Assembly (NCBI GenBank): GCA_963711065.1
Contig: CAVQCO010000007.1
Coordinates: 682,001 to 746,000, forward strand
DNA length: 64,000 nt
Reading direction: 5' to 3'
DNA from: Bog-473 sp963711065
GTDB taxonomy: Bacteria > Actinomycetota > Acidimicrobiia > Acidimicrobiales > RAAP-2
Below are positions 42,090 to 51,490 of the stretch, piece after piece. A program made the translations under genes and the position numbers. Under the pieces are notes generated by a model, which saw only the letters and a list, made by a program, of their open reading frames with translations, did no database searches and had not been told where the DNA came from. Within the stretch, counting starts at the first letter, position 1; the number at the start of each line of letters is the position of its first letter.

Positions 42090-43081
42090 GCCGTCACGGC
42101 CTCGGGTGCCGAGGTCAACGGGTACCAGCAGGCATAGCTGTGCCCCGGCGCGGCCTCCACGAGCGGCGGCTTGTCCCGGTGGCACTTGTCCTGCGCGTAG
42201 ATGCAGCGGGGCGAGAACGGGCAGCCGGCGGGGGGGTGGAGCAGGTCGGGCGGCCGGCCCTCGATCGCGGTGAGCCGGGTGTGGCTCGGGTTGGCGATGC
42301 GCGGCGTCGACTTCAGGAGTGCCTCCGTGTAGGGCATGGCCATGCTCTTGAAGAGGACGTTGGTGGGGGCCCGCTCCACGACGTTGCCGGCGTACATGAC
42401 GATGATCTCGTCCGTGCGGGTGGCGACGACGCCGAGGTCGTGCGTCACCAGGACCATGGCCATGTCGCGGTCACGCTGGAGCTGCCCGAGGAGGTCGAGG
42501 ATCTGCGCCTGCACGGTGACGTCGAGGCCGGTCGTGGGCTCGTCGGCCATGAGGAGGCGCGGGGCGCAGGCCAGCGCGATGGCGATCATGACCCGCTGGC
42601 GCATCCCCCCGGAGAGCTGGGCGGGATAGGCGTCGTAGCGCTCGACGGGCGAGGGGATGCCCACCTGCATCAGCAGGGAGAGCGCCGTCTCCTTGGCCTC
42701 GCCCTTGGACAGCTTCAGGTGGATCTTGAGGGGCTCGGTGATCTGGTTGCCGATGCGCTGCACGGGGTTGAGCGACGTCATCGGGTCCTGGAAGACCATG
42801 GCGATGTGCGTGCTCCAGAGCTTGCGCAGCTGGTCGTTGGGCGCGTTGAGGATCTCGGTGCCGTCGTAGCGGACGGACCCGGTCTGCGTGGTCGACGACC
42901 CTGGCAGGAGACCCATGATGGCGCGCGACAGCACCGTCTTGCCCGAGCCCGACTCGCCGACGATGCCGAGCGTCTTGCCCAGGGCCAAGGTCAGCGACAC
43001 GCCCTGGACGGCCTGGATGGAGCCGCGGCTCGTGGCGAAGGAGACGTGGAGGTCATCGACCTCCAGCAGGGCCGGGCTCAC
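42086..43081 (-). CDS. oppD: Oligopeptide/dipeptide ABC transporter ATPase
   Basis: 331 residues from GTG 43081. Walker A GESGSGKTV, Q-loop AMVFQDPMTSLNPVQRIG, signature LSGGMRQRVMIAIAL, Walker B LLMADEPTTGLD, H-loop LVTHD, and the C-terminal CPFSPRCIYAQDKC extension. Forms the ATPase pair with the following gene product. GTGA overlap with oppC and ATGA overlap with oppF indicate tight stoichiometric translation. Confidence 0.93.
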   Translation of the reverse strand: MSPALLEVDDLHVSFATSRGSIQAVQGVSLTLALGKTLGIVGESGSGKTVLSRAIMGLLPGSSTTQTGSVRYDGTEILNAPNDQLRKLWSTHIAMVFQDPMTSLNPVQRIGNQITEPLKIHLKLSKGEAKETALSLLMQVGIPSPVERYDAYPAQLSGGMRQRVMIAIALACAPRLLMADEPTTGLDVTVQAQILDLLGQLQRDRDMAMVLVTHDLGVVATRTDEIIVMYAGNVVERAPTNVLFKSMAMPYTEALLKSTPRIANPSHTRLTAIEGRPPDLLHPPAGCPFSPRCIYAQDKCHRDKPPLVEAAPGHSYACWYPLTSAPEAVTA

Positions 43082-43986
43082 AGCTTGATCTCGGTGACGT
43101 CGAAGTAGGCGCGCAGCTTGTCCGCCACGACGTTGAGGCTGATCAGCAGCAGGAACATGGCACCGGCCGGGAAGATGACGAGCCAGGGATTGGTCTGCCC
43201 CTTGGCGCCGGTCAGCAGCGTCGACCCTTCGTTGAGCATGTTGCCCCAGCTCGGCGTCGGGGGCGGCACCGACAGGCCGAGGAAGGCGAGCGACCCCTCC
43301 AGCACGATGATGGTGGCCACCGCGATCAGGCCGAAGGACACGATGGTGGGCATGATGTTGGGCAGGATCTCGCGGGCGAGGATGCGCGTGTCGCTGGCGC
43401 CGAGCGCCTTGGCGGCCAGGACGAAGTCCCGCGTGGCGTACGAGAGGGTCGAGGCGCGGACGACGCGGAAGATCAGTGGTGCGGCGAACAGGCCGATGAT
43501 CAAGGTGATCTTGAACATGGACTTGCCCCAGAAGGACACGATGGCGATGACGGCCACGATGGCCGGGAAGGCCAGCACCACGTAGGAGCCGGTGTTGAGG
43601 GCGGTGTCCACCCGGCCCCGGCGGTAGGCCGAGAACATGGCGGGGATGCCGCCGATCAGGAGGCCGATCAGCGCGCCGCCGAAGCCGACGACCAGCGAGA
43701 CCCGCGCCCCGTAGATCAGCCGGCTGAAGATGTCGCGGTAGAGGTCGTCGGTGCCCAGGATGTGGCCCCAGCCCGGGCCTCCGTTCTGCACGCTGTTGTA
43801 GTTGCCGAGGTCCGGGTTGGGCAGGGGCAGCAGGTTGGCGATGGTGGCCGTGACGGCGACGAGGACGATCCAGCCCGCACAGATCCAGAACAGCGGGCCG
43901 AGCTTCTTCTTGGTGGGGTCGGCCGCCTCCTCGGCGGCGACCTCCTGCTTGATCTCGGCCAGGTCGTCGGTGATGACGCTACTCAC
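43078..43986 (-). CDS. oppC: Oligopeptide/dipeptide ABC transporter permease
   Basis: 302 residues from GTG 43986 (TTG 43992 also in frame). A cytoplasmic N-terminus of about 35 residues, the OppC_N helix (PLFWICAGWIVLVAVTATIANLLP), HILGTDDLYRDIFSRLIYGARVSL, then five more helices and the EAA-type loop AAKALGASDTRILAREILPNI that contacts the ATPase. One of the two membrane subunits of the importer. Its start overlaps the oppB stop. Confidence 0.92.
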   Translation of the reverse strand: MSSVITDDLAEIKQEVAAEEAADPTKKKLGPLFWICAGWIVLVAVTATIANLLPLPNPDLGNYNSVQNGGPGWGHILGTDDLYRDIFSRLIYGARVSLVVGFGGALIGLLIGGIPAMFSAYRRGRVDTALNTGSYVVLAFPAIVAVIAIVSFWGKSMFKITLIIGLFAAPLIFRVVRASTLSYATRDFVLAAKALGASDTRILAREILPNIMPTIVSFGLIAVATIIVLEGSLAFLGLSVPPPTPSWGNMLNEGSTLLTGAKGQTNPWLVIFPAGAMFLLLISLNVVADKLRAYFDVTEIKL

Positions 43987-44926
43987 GGGCAATCCTCGGA
44001 TCGACGATGGTGAACAGGAAGTCGAAGATGAAGTTGATCAGCACGATGGCGATGGCGACGAACAGGGTGATGCCCTGCACGACCGTGTAGTCGTCCTGGT
44101 TGACGCTCGAGATCAACTGGTAGCCGAGCCCCGGCATCTGCAGCAGCAGCTCGACGATGAAGGTCCCCGCGATCAGGCTGCCGATGGTGACCCCGGCCGA
44201 GGCCAGCAGCGAGATCGACGACGGGCGCAACGCGTGGCGCCACATGATGCGCCGGTCCGAGAGGCCCTTGGAGCGGGCCATGGTGATGAAGTCCTCCTGC
44301 AACGTGGAGATCAGGTCGTTCCGGAGCAGGCGGAAGTACACCACGATGGAGCCCAGGGCGAGCACGATGGACGGCAGCAGCATCGTGTGGACGTTCGACC
44401 AGAAATTCTGGGTCAGGGGGACGTACGACGCGGGGCCCGGGAAGACGTGCCAGTGCACCGCGAAGATGAGCACGAGGACGGGTGCGATCACGAACGGCGG
44501 CAAGGCCAGCATCGCGAACGTCCCGCTGTTGGACGCCTGGTCGAACAGCTTGTTGGGCCGGCGCGCCGAGTGCATCGCCATGGGGAAGGCGACCGCGAAG
44601 GCGAGGATCTGGGAGAGGATGATCAGCTCCAGGTCGATCGGGAACGACTGGGCGATGATGGTCGTCGTCGCCTGGTGCGTCGTGTAGGACTGCCCGAGAT
44701 TGCCCTCGAAGACGTGGCCCATCCAGATGAAGTACTGCTGCCACAGCGGCTTGTTGAGACCGAGCTCGCGGTTGACGGTGGCGACGTTCTGGGGCGTGGC
44801 GTTGGGGCCCAAGATGGTGTCGGTGGGGTTGCCGGGGAGGAGGTGGACCAGGAAGAACACGGCGACCGACACGAAGAGGATGATGATGACGAGCAGCACC
44901 AACCGCTTGAGGATGTACCGGGTCAC
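43979..44926 (-). CDS. oppB: Oligopeptide/dipeptide ABC transporter permease
   Basis: 315 residues, GTG start with a strong upstream purine run (GGAAGGGG). The N-terminal helix MTRYILKRLVLLVIIILFVSVAVFFLVHLLPGNP is the OppB/DppB signature. About six helices, and the EAA loop MARSKGLSDRRIMWRHALRPSS. First gene of the operon oppB-C-D-F, serine hydrolase, ATP-grasp. No extracytoplasmic binding-protein gene (oppA) is present on either side. Confidence 0.92.
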   Translation of the reverse strand: MTRYILKRLVLLVIIILFVSVAVFFLVHLLPGNPTDTILGPNATPQNVATVNRELGLNKPLWQQYFIWMGHVFEGNLGQSYTTHQATTTIIAQSFPIDLELIILSQILAFAVAFPMAMHSARRPNKLFDQASNSGTFAMLALPPFVIAPVLVLIFAVHWHVFPGPASYVPLTQNFWSNVHTMLLPSIVLALGSIVVYFRLLRNDLISTLQEDFITMARSKGLSDRRIMWRHALRPSSISLLASAGVTIGSLIAGTFIVELLLQMPGLGYQLISSVNQDDYTVVQGITLFVAIAIVLINFIFDFLFTIVDPRIARE

Positions 44927-45021
44927 TACGCCCCTTCCCCCCTTCCGTCCGTCCTGGTTCCCTTCGTCGAACGCCGACCCCCACCGGCGGCGGATGATCC
45001 TAGACCGCGAGCCCGTTGTCC

Positions 45022-45027
45022 TACCAT
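45022..45027 (+). promoter_or_regulatory. Leaderless-type -10 hexamer TACCAT
   Basis: TACCAT ends 6 nt before ATG 45034, in the divergent 107-bp gap between oppB and the first glycan-locus gene. It would start the plus-strand glycosyltransferase transcript. Confidence 0.35.
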
Positions 45028-45033
45028 GCGCCC

Positions 45034-46620
45034 ATGCCCGAGGAGGTCCCTGCTCTACGCGGTCGCACGCGCATCCTCGTCGGGGTGGGGGTGGCCCTGG
45101 TCGTCGCGGCAGGTCTGCTCCTGCGCTTCTGGACCCGCTCGGGACTGTGGCTGGACGAGGCGCTCACCGTCGACATCGCCCGCCTGCCGCTGCACGAGAT
45201 CCCCAACGCGCTGAAGCACGACGGCGCGCCGCCCCTCTACTACTACCTGCTGCACTTCTGGATCTCCGTCTTCGGGCAGTCCAACGAGGCGGTGCGCTCC
45301 CTGTCCGGCGTGATCGCCGTGCTCACCCTGCCGGTCGCCTGGCTCTGCGGCCGGCGCTTCGGGGGCCGGGCCGTGGCGTGGACGATGCTCGTCCTGCTGG
45401 CCAGCGCGCCCTTCGCCGTGTACTACGCGACCGAGTCACGCATGTACGGGCTCGTCATCCTCCTGACCGGCCTCGGGTTCCTCGCCCTGCAACGGGCAGT
45501 GACGGCACCGCGTCCGGGCAACCTGGTCGCGGTCGCCGTCGTGACAGGGGCCCTGCTCTACGCCCAGTACTGGTCGGTCTACCTCGCCGGCATGGTCGTG
45601 ATCTGGCTGGTGGCGTCCATCTGGCGCAGCCGGCGGCACGGGCACCCCGAGCGGGCGCCCTGGGCCGCGCTGATCGCGGTGGGCGCCGGGTGCCTGCTGT
45701 TCGTGCCGTGGCTGCCGACGTTCTTCTACCAGACCGAGCACACGGGGACGCCGTGGGCCGCGCCGCCGAACTTCTCGGCCGTCATCAACGCCCTGACCGG
45801 GTTCACCGACAACCAGGGTTCCACCCTGCAGACGGCGACCAACCAGGGCCGGCTGCTCGCCGTCATCTACTTCTGCATGCTGGCGCTGGCCGTGTTCGGG
45901 GTCGGCCTGAGCGGCCGCATCATCGAGCTGGACCTGCGCACCCGGCCCCGTGCCCGCGGCGTCGGCTTCGTCGTGTTGGGGACGCTGTTCGCGGCCATCG
46001 CCGGCGGCATCCTGACCTCCAGCGCCTTCTCCTCCCGCTACGCCGCCGTCGTGTTCCTCCCCTTCCTCCTGCTGGTGGCGCTCGGGACGACGACGCTGCT
46101 CAACCCCACGGCCCGGGTCATCGTCGTCGCGCTGGCCGTCGCGGCCGGGCTCGTCTCGTCGGCCCAGAACGTCACCACCCAACGCACCCAGGCGAACGCG
46201 GTGGCGGCCGCCATCAACGCGGAGGCGAAGCCCGGTGACATCATCGCCTTCTGCCCCGACCAGCTCGGCCCAGCGGTCTCCCGCCAGCTCGACGACCCGT
46301 CGCAGTACGTCATGATCACGTTCCCGCGCCGGACCGCACCGCAGATCGTCGACTGGGTCGACTATGCGGCCACCGTCGGGGCGGCGGACCCGAACGCCTT
46401 CGCCGACGCGATCTACCAGCGCGCCGGGTCCGGCCACCACATCTGGCTGGTCTGGTACCCGATGTACCAGACCTACGAGACCAAGTGCGAGACGATCGCC
46501 TCCGACCTCCTGGCCGCGTCCACCAAGGCCGGCGGCGGGGGGCGCAACGTCGTCACGGGCCACGACAGGCTCTACTACGAGCCGATGACCCTGACCGAGT
46601 ACTCACCGTCGGGACCCTGA
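45034..46620 (+). CDS. GT39-family membrane glycosyltransferase
   Basis: 528 residues from ATG 45034. GT-C fold: an N-terminal helix followed by the loop GLWLDEALTVDIARLPLHEIPNALKHDGAPPLYYYLLHFW with the catalytic Asp-Glu, then about 10-11 helices and an extracytoplasmic C-terminal domain (GDIIAFCPDQLGPAVSRQL, HHIWLVWYPMYQTY). Such enzymes use polyprenyl-phosphate sugars to modify proteins or lipids on the outer membrane face. It heads the glycan locus, divergent from oppB, with a PIG-V-like gene one base after its stop. Confidence 0.88.
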   Translation: MPEEVPALRGRTRILVGVGVALVVAAGLLLRFWTRSGLWLDEALTVDIARLPLHEIPNALKHDGAPPLYYYLLHFWISVFGQSNEAVRSLSGVIAVLTLPVAWLCGRRFGGRAVAWTMLVLLASAPFAVYYATESRMYGLVILLTGLGFLALQRAVTAPRPGNLVAVAVVTGALLYAQYWSVYLAGMVVIWLVASIWRSRRHGHPERAPWAALIAVGAGCLLFVPWLPTFFYQTEHTGTPWAAPPNFSAVINALTGFTDNQGSTLQTATNQGRLLAVIYFCMLALAVFGVGLSGRIIELDLRTRPRARGVGFVVLGTLFAAIAGGILTSSAFSSRYAAVVFLPFLLLVALGTTTLLNPTARVIVVALAVAAGLVSSAQNVTTQRTQANAVAAAINAEAKPGDIIAFCPDQLGPAVSRQLDDPSQYVMITFPRRTAPQIVDWVDYAATVGAADPNAFADAIYQRAGSGHHIWLVWYPMYQTYETKCETIASDLLAASTKAGGGGRNVVTGHDRLYYEPMTLTEYSPSGP

Positions 46621-46621
46621 C

Positions 46622-47857
46622 GTGACCGGGGTGACCCAGCCGACGACCCGGGCGGGCACGGGCGCCCGCGAGCCGGGGGGCGGCGCGGACGGTCGGCCGG
46701 CGCCGGGGGGCCTGCGGGGCCTGTGGGGGCGCCTGCCCGAGCCGCTGCGGGAGGCCGTGCTGCCCTTCACCGTGGCCCGCGTCGTCGTGGTGGGCACGCT
46801 CGGGCTGGCCCACTTCGTCGTCGACCGCACCCATCCCTCCACTCCGGGAGTGGCGGCGCGGGTGCACTCGGGCCTCTTGGGCTGGGACGCCGGCTGGTAC
46901 GAGACCATCGCGCGCCAGGGCTACGGGCCCCTCGGCCGCGAGTCGCTGCGGTTCTTCCCGGCTGTTCCGCTGCTGACCCACGCGTTGGCCTGGGTCCCCG
47001 GCCTCGGCGACGGGCCGGCCCTGGTGCTCCTCGCCAACGCGGCGGCCCTCGCGGCCACGGCCATGCTCTACGTCCTCGCCCGGCGCGAGAGCGGCTCGGG
47101 CGCCGTCGCCCGCCGCGCGGTCTGGATCCTCAGCTTGCTTCCCGCCGCGTTCGTGCTGGTGATGGGCTATGCGGAGTCGCTGCTCCTGGTGTGCGCGCTG
47201 GGCTGCTTCCTCGCCCTGCGCCCGGCGCCGACCGATGCCGGGGCGCGTCCGCGCTTCGCGCTGGCGGGGCTCCTCGGCTTCGCGGCGGCCCTCACCCGGC
47301 CCATCGGCGTCCTCCTCGTCCTGGCCGTGCTGGCCGAGCTCGTGCGCTGGTGGCCCCGGCTGGGGCGCGGGGAGCGGCTCGAGGGCATCGGCGCCCTGGC
47401 CGCGCCTCTCGTCGGCGTCGTGTGCTTCTTGGCCTGGTCCAAGCACGTGGTAGGGGACTGGTGGGCCCCGCTGCGCGTCCAGCTCCAGAGCGCGCACCAC
47501 GGGGGGCTCTCGGATCCCTTCGCCACCTTGTACCACGACGCCAACGGCGTGCTGCACCACCACGTCGGCACGGCCCTGCACGTCCCGTGGGTGCTGTTGG
47601 CCCTGGCCATGCTCGTCGTCTGCTGGCGCCGCCTCCCCGCCCCGTACACCCTCTTCGCCGCCGCGGTCCTGGCCACCGCCGTGGCCGGGTCCAACCTCGA
47701 CTCGTTCGAGCGCTACGCCCTCAGCGCGTTCCCGCTCTCCATCGCGGCAGCCCTCGTCCTGACCGAGGCCCAGCTCGAACGCGCCGTCCTGGCGCTGCTG
47801 TCGGCGGGGCTGGCGGGCTATGCGCTCCTGGCCTTCCTCAACATCTCGGTCCCCTGA
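46622..47857 (+). CDS. PIG-V-like membrane mannosyltransferase
   Basis: 411 residues, GTG start one base after the preceding stop. A Gly-rich cytoplasmic leader of about 45 residues, then about 9-10 helices. The loop LGWDAGWYETIARQGYG is the WDxxWYxxIAxxGY pattern of the PIG-V/GPI-mannosyltransferase-like family, followed by RFFPAVPLLTHAL. In actinobacteria such proteins add mannose from polyprenyl-phosphomannose during lipoglycan or glycoprotein synthesis. Co-transcribed with the GT39-type gene by spacing. Confidence 0.82.
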   Translation: MTGVTQPTTRAGTGAREPGGGADGRPAPGGLRGLWGRLPEPLREAVLPFTVARVVVVGTLGLAHFVVDRTHPSTPGVAARVHSGLLGWDAGWYETIARQGYGPLGRESLRFFPAVPLLTHALAWVPGLGDGPALVLLANAAALAATAMLYVLARRESGSGAVARRAVWILSLLPAAFVLVMGYAESLLLVCALGCFLALRPAPTDAGARPRFALAGLLGFAAALTRPIGVLLVLAVLAELVRWWPRLGRGERLEGIGALAAPLVGVVCFLAWSKHVVGDWWAPLRVQLQSAHHGGLSDPFATLYHDANGVLHHHVGTALHVPWVLLALAMLVVCWRRLPAPYTLFAAAVLATAVAGSNLDSFERYALSAFPLSIAAALVLTEAQLERAVLALLSAGLAGYALLAFLNISVP

Positions 47858-47948
47858 CCGGCCGCCACGTTGCGGCAGACCTCGGGGACGCTTCGCTCCA
47901 ACCCCATTTTGGCCCGACACGGTCCCCGGAGGGGTGCGGGGGGTCCAG

Positions 47949-47954
47949 TAACCT
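47949..47954 (+). promoter_or_regulatory. Leaderless-type -10 hexamer TAACCT
   Basis: TAACCT ends 9 nt before GTG 47964, in the 106-bp gap after the PIG-V-like gene. Confidence 0.35.
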
Positions 47955-47963
47955 GCCTTGCTC

Positions 47964-49451
47964 GTGGTCACCCCTGCCGACGCGCCCGTCGTGATCGCCG
48001 GCGCGGGCCCGGGAGGGCTGACCGCGGCCTACTTGTTGACCAAACGGGGGGAGCGCCCCGTCGTCCTCGAGGCCGACGCGGTGGTGGGCGGCATCAGCCG
48101 GACGGTGGTGCGCGACGGCTGGCGCTTCGACCTCGGTGGCCACCGCTTCTTCACCAAGGTCGACGAGGTGGAGGCCCTCTGGCACGAGATCCTGCCGGAG
48201 GGCGACTTCATGCTCCGTCCCCGGATGAGCCGCATCTACTACAAGGGCAAGTTCCTCGACTACCCGCTCCGGGCGCTCAACGTGCTGCGCAACATCGCGC
48301 TCTGGGAGGGGGTCCTCATCGTGCTCTCCTACCTGTGGTCCCGCATCCACCCGCCCAAGGACGAGTCGAACTACGAGAACTGGTTGGTGAAGCGCTTCGG
48401 TTGGCGCCTCTACCGGACCTTCTTCAAGACCTACACCGAGAAGGTGTGGGGCGTGCCCGTCGCAGACATGCCGGCGGACTGGGCCGCCCAGCGGGTGAAG
48501 AACCTGGACCTGCGCAAGGCGGTCATCAACTCCATCCTGCCCAAGCGCGGCCAGACGGACATCACCACCCTCATCGAGGAGTTCCAGTACCCGAAGTACG
48601 GCCCCGGCATGATGTGGGAGGTGTGCGCGGACAAGGTGCAGGCCGCCGGGGGGATCCTGGAGATGGAGGCGCGGCTGACCCGCATCACGGTCGAGGGTGG
48701 CCGCGCGGTGGCCGTGACGTACACCCAGGGCGGGAGCGAGCACACCGTCGCAGCCTCGCACGTGGTGTCGACCATGCCGATGCGCGAGCTGGTGCACACG
48801 GTCACGCCGGCCCCGCCGCCCGAGGTGCTGGCGGCGGCCGACGACCTGCACTACCGCGACTACCTGACGGTGGCGCTGGTCGTGCCGGAGTCGCGCAGCT
48901 TCCCCGACAACTGGATCTACATCCACGCCACCGACGTCGAAGTGGGGCGCATCCAGAATTACGGCTCGTGGTCGCCCTACCTGGTCAAGGACGGGCGGAC
49001 CTGCCTCGGTCTCGAGTACTTCGTCTTCGAGGGCGATGCCATGTGGAACACGCCCGACGAGGAGCTCATCGCGCTGGGCACCAGGGAGTTGATTTCGCTC
49101 GGGTTGGCCGCCCACGGCGACGTGGAGCACGGCTATGTGGTGCGGGTGCCCAAGGCCTATCCGTACTACGACTTCAGCTACAAGGCCAACGTCGCCACCA
49201 TCCGCAGTTGGCTCGAGGAGAACGCCCCCAACATCCACCCCGTCGGGCGCAACGGCATGCACAAGTACAACAACCAGGATCACTCCATGTACACGGCCAT
49301 GTTGACGGTCGAGAACATGTATGGCGCCTCTCACGACATCTGGTCGGTCAACGTCGAAGAGGAGTACCACGAGGCGGGCTCGACCGGACGCGACGCGCCG
49401 GTGCTCCCGCGGCGTGCGGCGGCCACGGCGGGCACCCGCGACCCTGGCTGA
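47964..49451 (+). CDS. FAD-dependent oxidoreductase, UDP-galactopyranose-mutase-like
   Basis: 495 residues from GTG 47964 (TTG 47958 also possible). Rossmann FAD motif VIAGAGPGGLTAAYLL at about 8-23, then VVGGISRTVVRDGWRFDLGGHRFFTK, the amine-oxidase/UGM-type second motif. LRPRMSRIYYKGKFLDYPL and TYTEKVWGVPVADMPADWAAQRV match a glycan-locus family of flavoproteins related to UDP-galactopyranose mutase and protoporphyrinogen oxidase. True UGM is shorter (about 370-400), so the substrate may differ. Likely makes or modifies a nucleotide sugar or lipid-linked precursor. The next gene overlaps its end. Confidence 0.8.
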   Translation: MVTPADAPVVIAGAGPGGLTAAYLLTKRGERPVVLEADAVVGGISRTVVRDGWRFDLGGHRFFTKVDEVEALWHEILPEGDFMLRPRMSRIYYKGKFLDYPLRALNVLRNIALWEGVLIVLSYLWSRIHPPKDESNYENWLVKRFGWRLYRTFFKTYTEKVWGVPVADMPADWAAQRVKNLDLRKAVINSILPKRGQTDITTLIEEFQYPKYGPGMMWEVCADKVQAAGGILEMEARLTRITVEGGRAVAVTYTQGGSEHTVAASHVVSTMPMRELVHTVTPAPPPEVLAAADDLHYRDYLTVALVVPESRSFPDNWIYIHATDVEVGRIQNYGSWSPYLVKDGRTCLGLEYFVFEGDAMWNTPDEELIALGTRELISLGLAAHGDVEHGYVVRVPKAYPYYDFSYKANVATIRSWLEENAPNIHPVGRNGMHKYNNQDHSMYTAMLTVENMYGASHDIWSVNVEEEYHEAGSTGRDAPVLPRRAAATAGTRDPG

Positions 49452-51351
49452 ACACGCGCCCGCGGGCGCGCGGCGCTGGCGGCCCTGGATGTCGCTGGTG
49501 GCGGCGGGGGCGACCTACCTCGCCGTGGGCTTCGTGCTGTGGGTGCACGCCTGGACCGAGGGCGCTTCGACCCACACGCTGTGCGGGTGCGGCGACCCGG
49601 CGCTCTTCCTGTGGTTCTTCCAATGGCCGGCCACCGCGCTGGCCCACGGGGAGAACCCGTTCTTCTCGACCGCGCTGTTCCACCCGACGGGGGTCAACCT
49701 GCTGGCCCAGACGTCGGTCACCGGCCTGAGCCTGCCGCTCGTCCCCGTCACGTGGATCTGGGGCCCCGTGGCGTCGCTGAACGTCGCCTCCACGCTGGTG
49801 CCGGCCCTCACGGCCTTCACCGCCTTCGTCGTCATCCGCCGCTGGGTCCCCTGGACGCCGGCCGCGTTCGTCGGTGGGCTGGTCTACGGCTTCTCGCCCT
49901 TCGTGCTGACCAGCCTCGAGTACGCCCACCTGATGACCGCCGCGCTCATGCTGCTCCCGCTCATCCTGGCTGTCCTCGACGAGATCCTCGTTCGCCAGCG
50001 CCACAGTGTCCTCGGGGCCGGCCTGGTCCTCGGCGTGCTCCTGTTCGCGCAGTTCTTCCTCTCCTCCGAGCTGCTGGCGATCGCGGCCGTCGTCGTGGTG
50101 GTCTGCCTCATCGCGCTGGTGGCCGCCGCGCTGGTCACCGATCCGGACGGGCTGCGGCGGCGCGCGCCCCACGCAGCCCGGGCGCTGGCCATCGGCGTGG
50201 GCGTGGGCGTGGTGCTGCTGGCCTGGCCGGTCTGGTTCGCCCTGGCGGGCCCGGCCCACCTCTCGGGCCTCGTCTGGCCCGACATCTCGAAGCTCGGGGG
50301 GTTCCTGCCCTCGAGCTTCGTGACGACCGCCTACCCGTCCCAGACGGTCATCTTCCTCGCGCTGGGAGGGTACTCGGGGCCTCCGCTCGCGTCGGCCGCC
50401 TACCTGGGCTGGGGCTTCCTGGGCGTCCTGGCCGTCGGGGTGCTGCTCTTCTGGCGGGACCGACGCCTCTGGTTCTTCGGTTTCGCTTTCGTCCTGTGCC
50501 TCGCCTGCTCGTTGCTGGCGCGCCCCGGCCAATGGGAGCCGGCCCGGGTGCTCCTGCGGATCCCGATCATCGAGAACGTGATCGAGCAGCGCTTCATGGC
50601 CTTCGGTTTCCTGGCCGCTGCCGTCATGCTGGCGATCATCCTCGACCGCGTCCACGACGCCCAGCCCGATTGGCGGGGCGCGGTCGGCGTGCTGGCCGCC
50701 ACCGGCCTCGCGCTGGCTCCCATGGCGGTCCTCTTCGGCGAGCGGCTGCCCTTCGCGATGCAGCCCGTGACGCTGCCGCGCTGGTACAGCCAGGTCGCCC
50801 CCGGGTTGCCGCCAGGACGGGTGCTGCTCTCGTACCCCGCACCCTTCTCGGGGATACAGAACGCGATGGCCTGGCAGGCGGTCAACGCCATGCACTACAG
50901 CCAGGCGGGCGGTGGCGGGCCCGAGGGGGTGGCGTGGCGGGCCGGGACGGCTGCGCCCGGGTTCCGCGTCATCTCCCGGCTCGGGTTCGGGGTCGCGTTG
51001 CCGGAGCCCGCCGGGACCGCGGCGCAGTACGCCGCGCTGCGCCACGCACTGGCCGCGTGGCAGGTCTCCACGGTGGTGATCGCCGGCGACCCGGCGGCCC
51101 CGGCCATCCAGCGGGGCAGCGACCCCGTCTACGCCGCCGCGTTCATGACGGCCGCCCTCGGGCGCTTGCCGCGGCTCGAGGCGGGCGCCTGGGTGTGGGA
51201 CCACGTCGACACGGGACTCCCGCCCCCGCTCCACCTGAAGCCCGCCACGCTCGAATTGTGTGTGAGGATGGTCGAAGGGCACCCCGACGGTGCGGCCGTC
51301 ACCATGGAAGTGCCGAATTGTGTCGCACTCGGGGCGCTGGGGCCTCGGTGA
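49414..51351 (+). CDS. GT-C-type membrane protein, probable glycosyltransferase
   Basis: 645 residues from GTG 49414, overlapping the flavoprotein by 38 nt (ATG 49489 would start at the first helix). About 11 membrane helices. The first loop GCGDPALFLWFFQWPATALAHGENPFFSTALFHPTGVN holds a GDP.LF motif common in actinobacterial membrane glycosyltransferases of the GT-C superfamily. The C-terminal 250 residues are soluble (RVLLSYPAPFSGIQNAMAWQAV). Acceptor unknown. The gap to the next gene is 139 bp. Confidence 0.75.
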   Translation: MRRPRRAPATLAEHAPAGARRWRPWMSLVAAGATYLAVGFVLWVHAWTEGASTHTLCGCGDPALFLWFFQWPATALAHGENPFFSTALFHPTGVNLLAQTSVTGLSLPLVPVTWIWGPVASLNVASTLVPALTAFTAFVVIRRWVPWTPAAFVGGLVYGFSPFVLTSLEYAHLMTAALMLLPLILAVLDEILVRQRHSVLGAGLVLGVLLFAQFFLSSELLAIAAVVVVVCLIALVAAALVTDPDGLRRRAPHAARALAIGVGVGVVLLAWPVWFALAGPAHLSGLVWPDISKLGGFLPSSFVTTAYPSQTVIFLALGGYSGPPLASAAYLGWGFLGVLAVGVLLFWRDRRLWFFGFAFVLCLACSLLARPGQWEPARVLLRIPIIENVIEQRFMAFGFLAAAVMLAIILDRVHDAQPDWRGAVGVLAATGLALAPMAVLFGERLPFAMQPVTLPRWYSQVAPGLPPGRVLLSYPAPFSGIQNAMAWQAVNAMHYSQAGGGGPEGVAWRAGTAAPGFRVISRLGFGVALPEPAGTAAQYAALRHALAAWQVSTVVIAGDPAAPAIQRGSDPVYAAAFMTAALGRLPRLEAGAWVWDHVDTGLPPPLHLKPATLELCVRMVEGHPDGAAVTMEVPNCVALGALGPR

Positions 51352-51490
51352 GCCGGGTGGCCCGCTCAAGGAGCGGCCGAGAAGGGCCGACTCCGAAGAG
51401 TCGGGAGCGTGCGGTGGTCGGCCGCGAGCGCGGGGATCCGTCCCGGCGGCCGACCCGGGCAGGACGGCGTCGAGGAGGGCGTGAGCGGAC

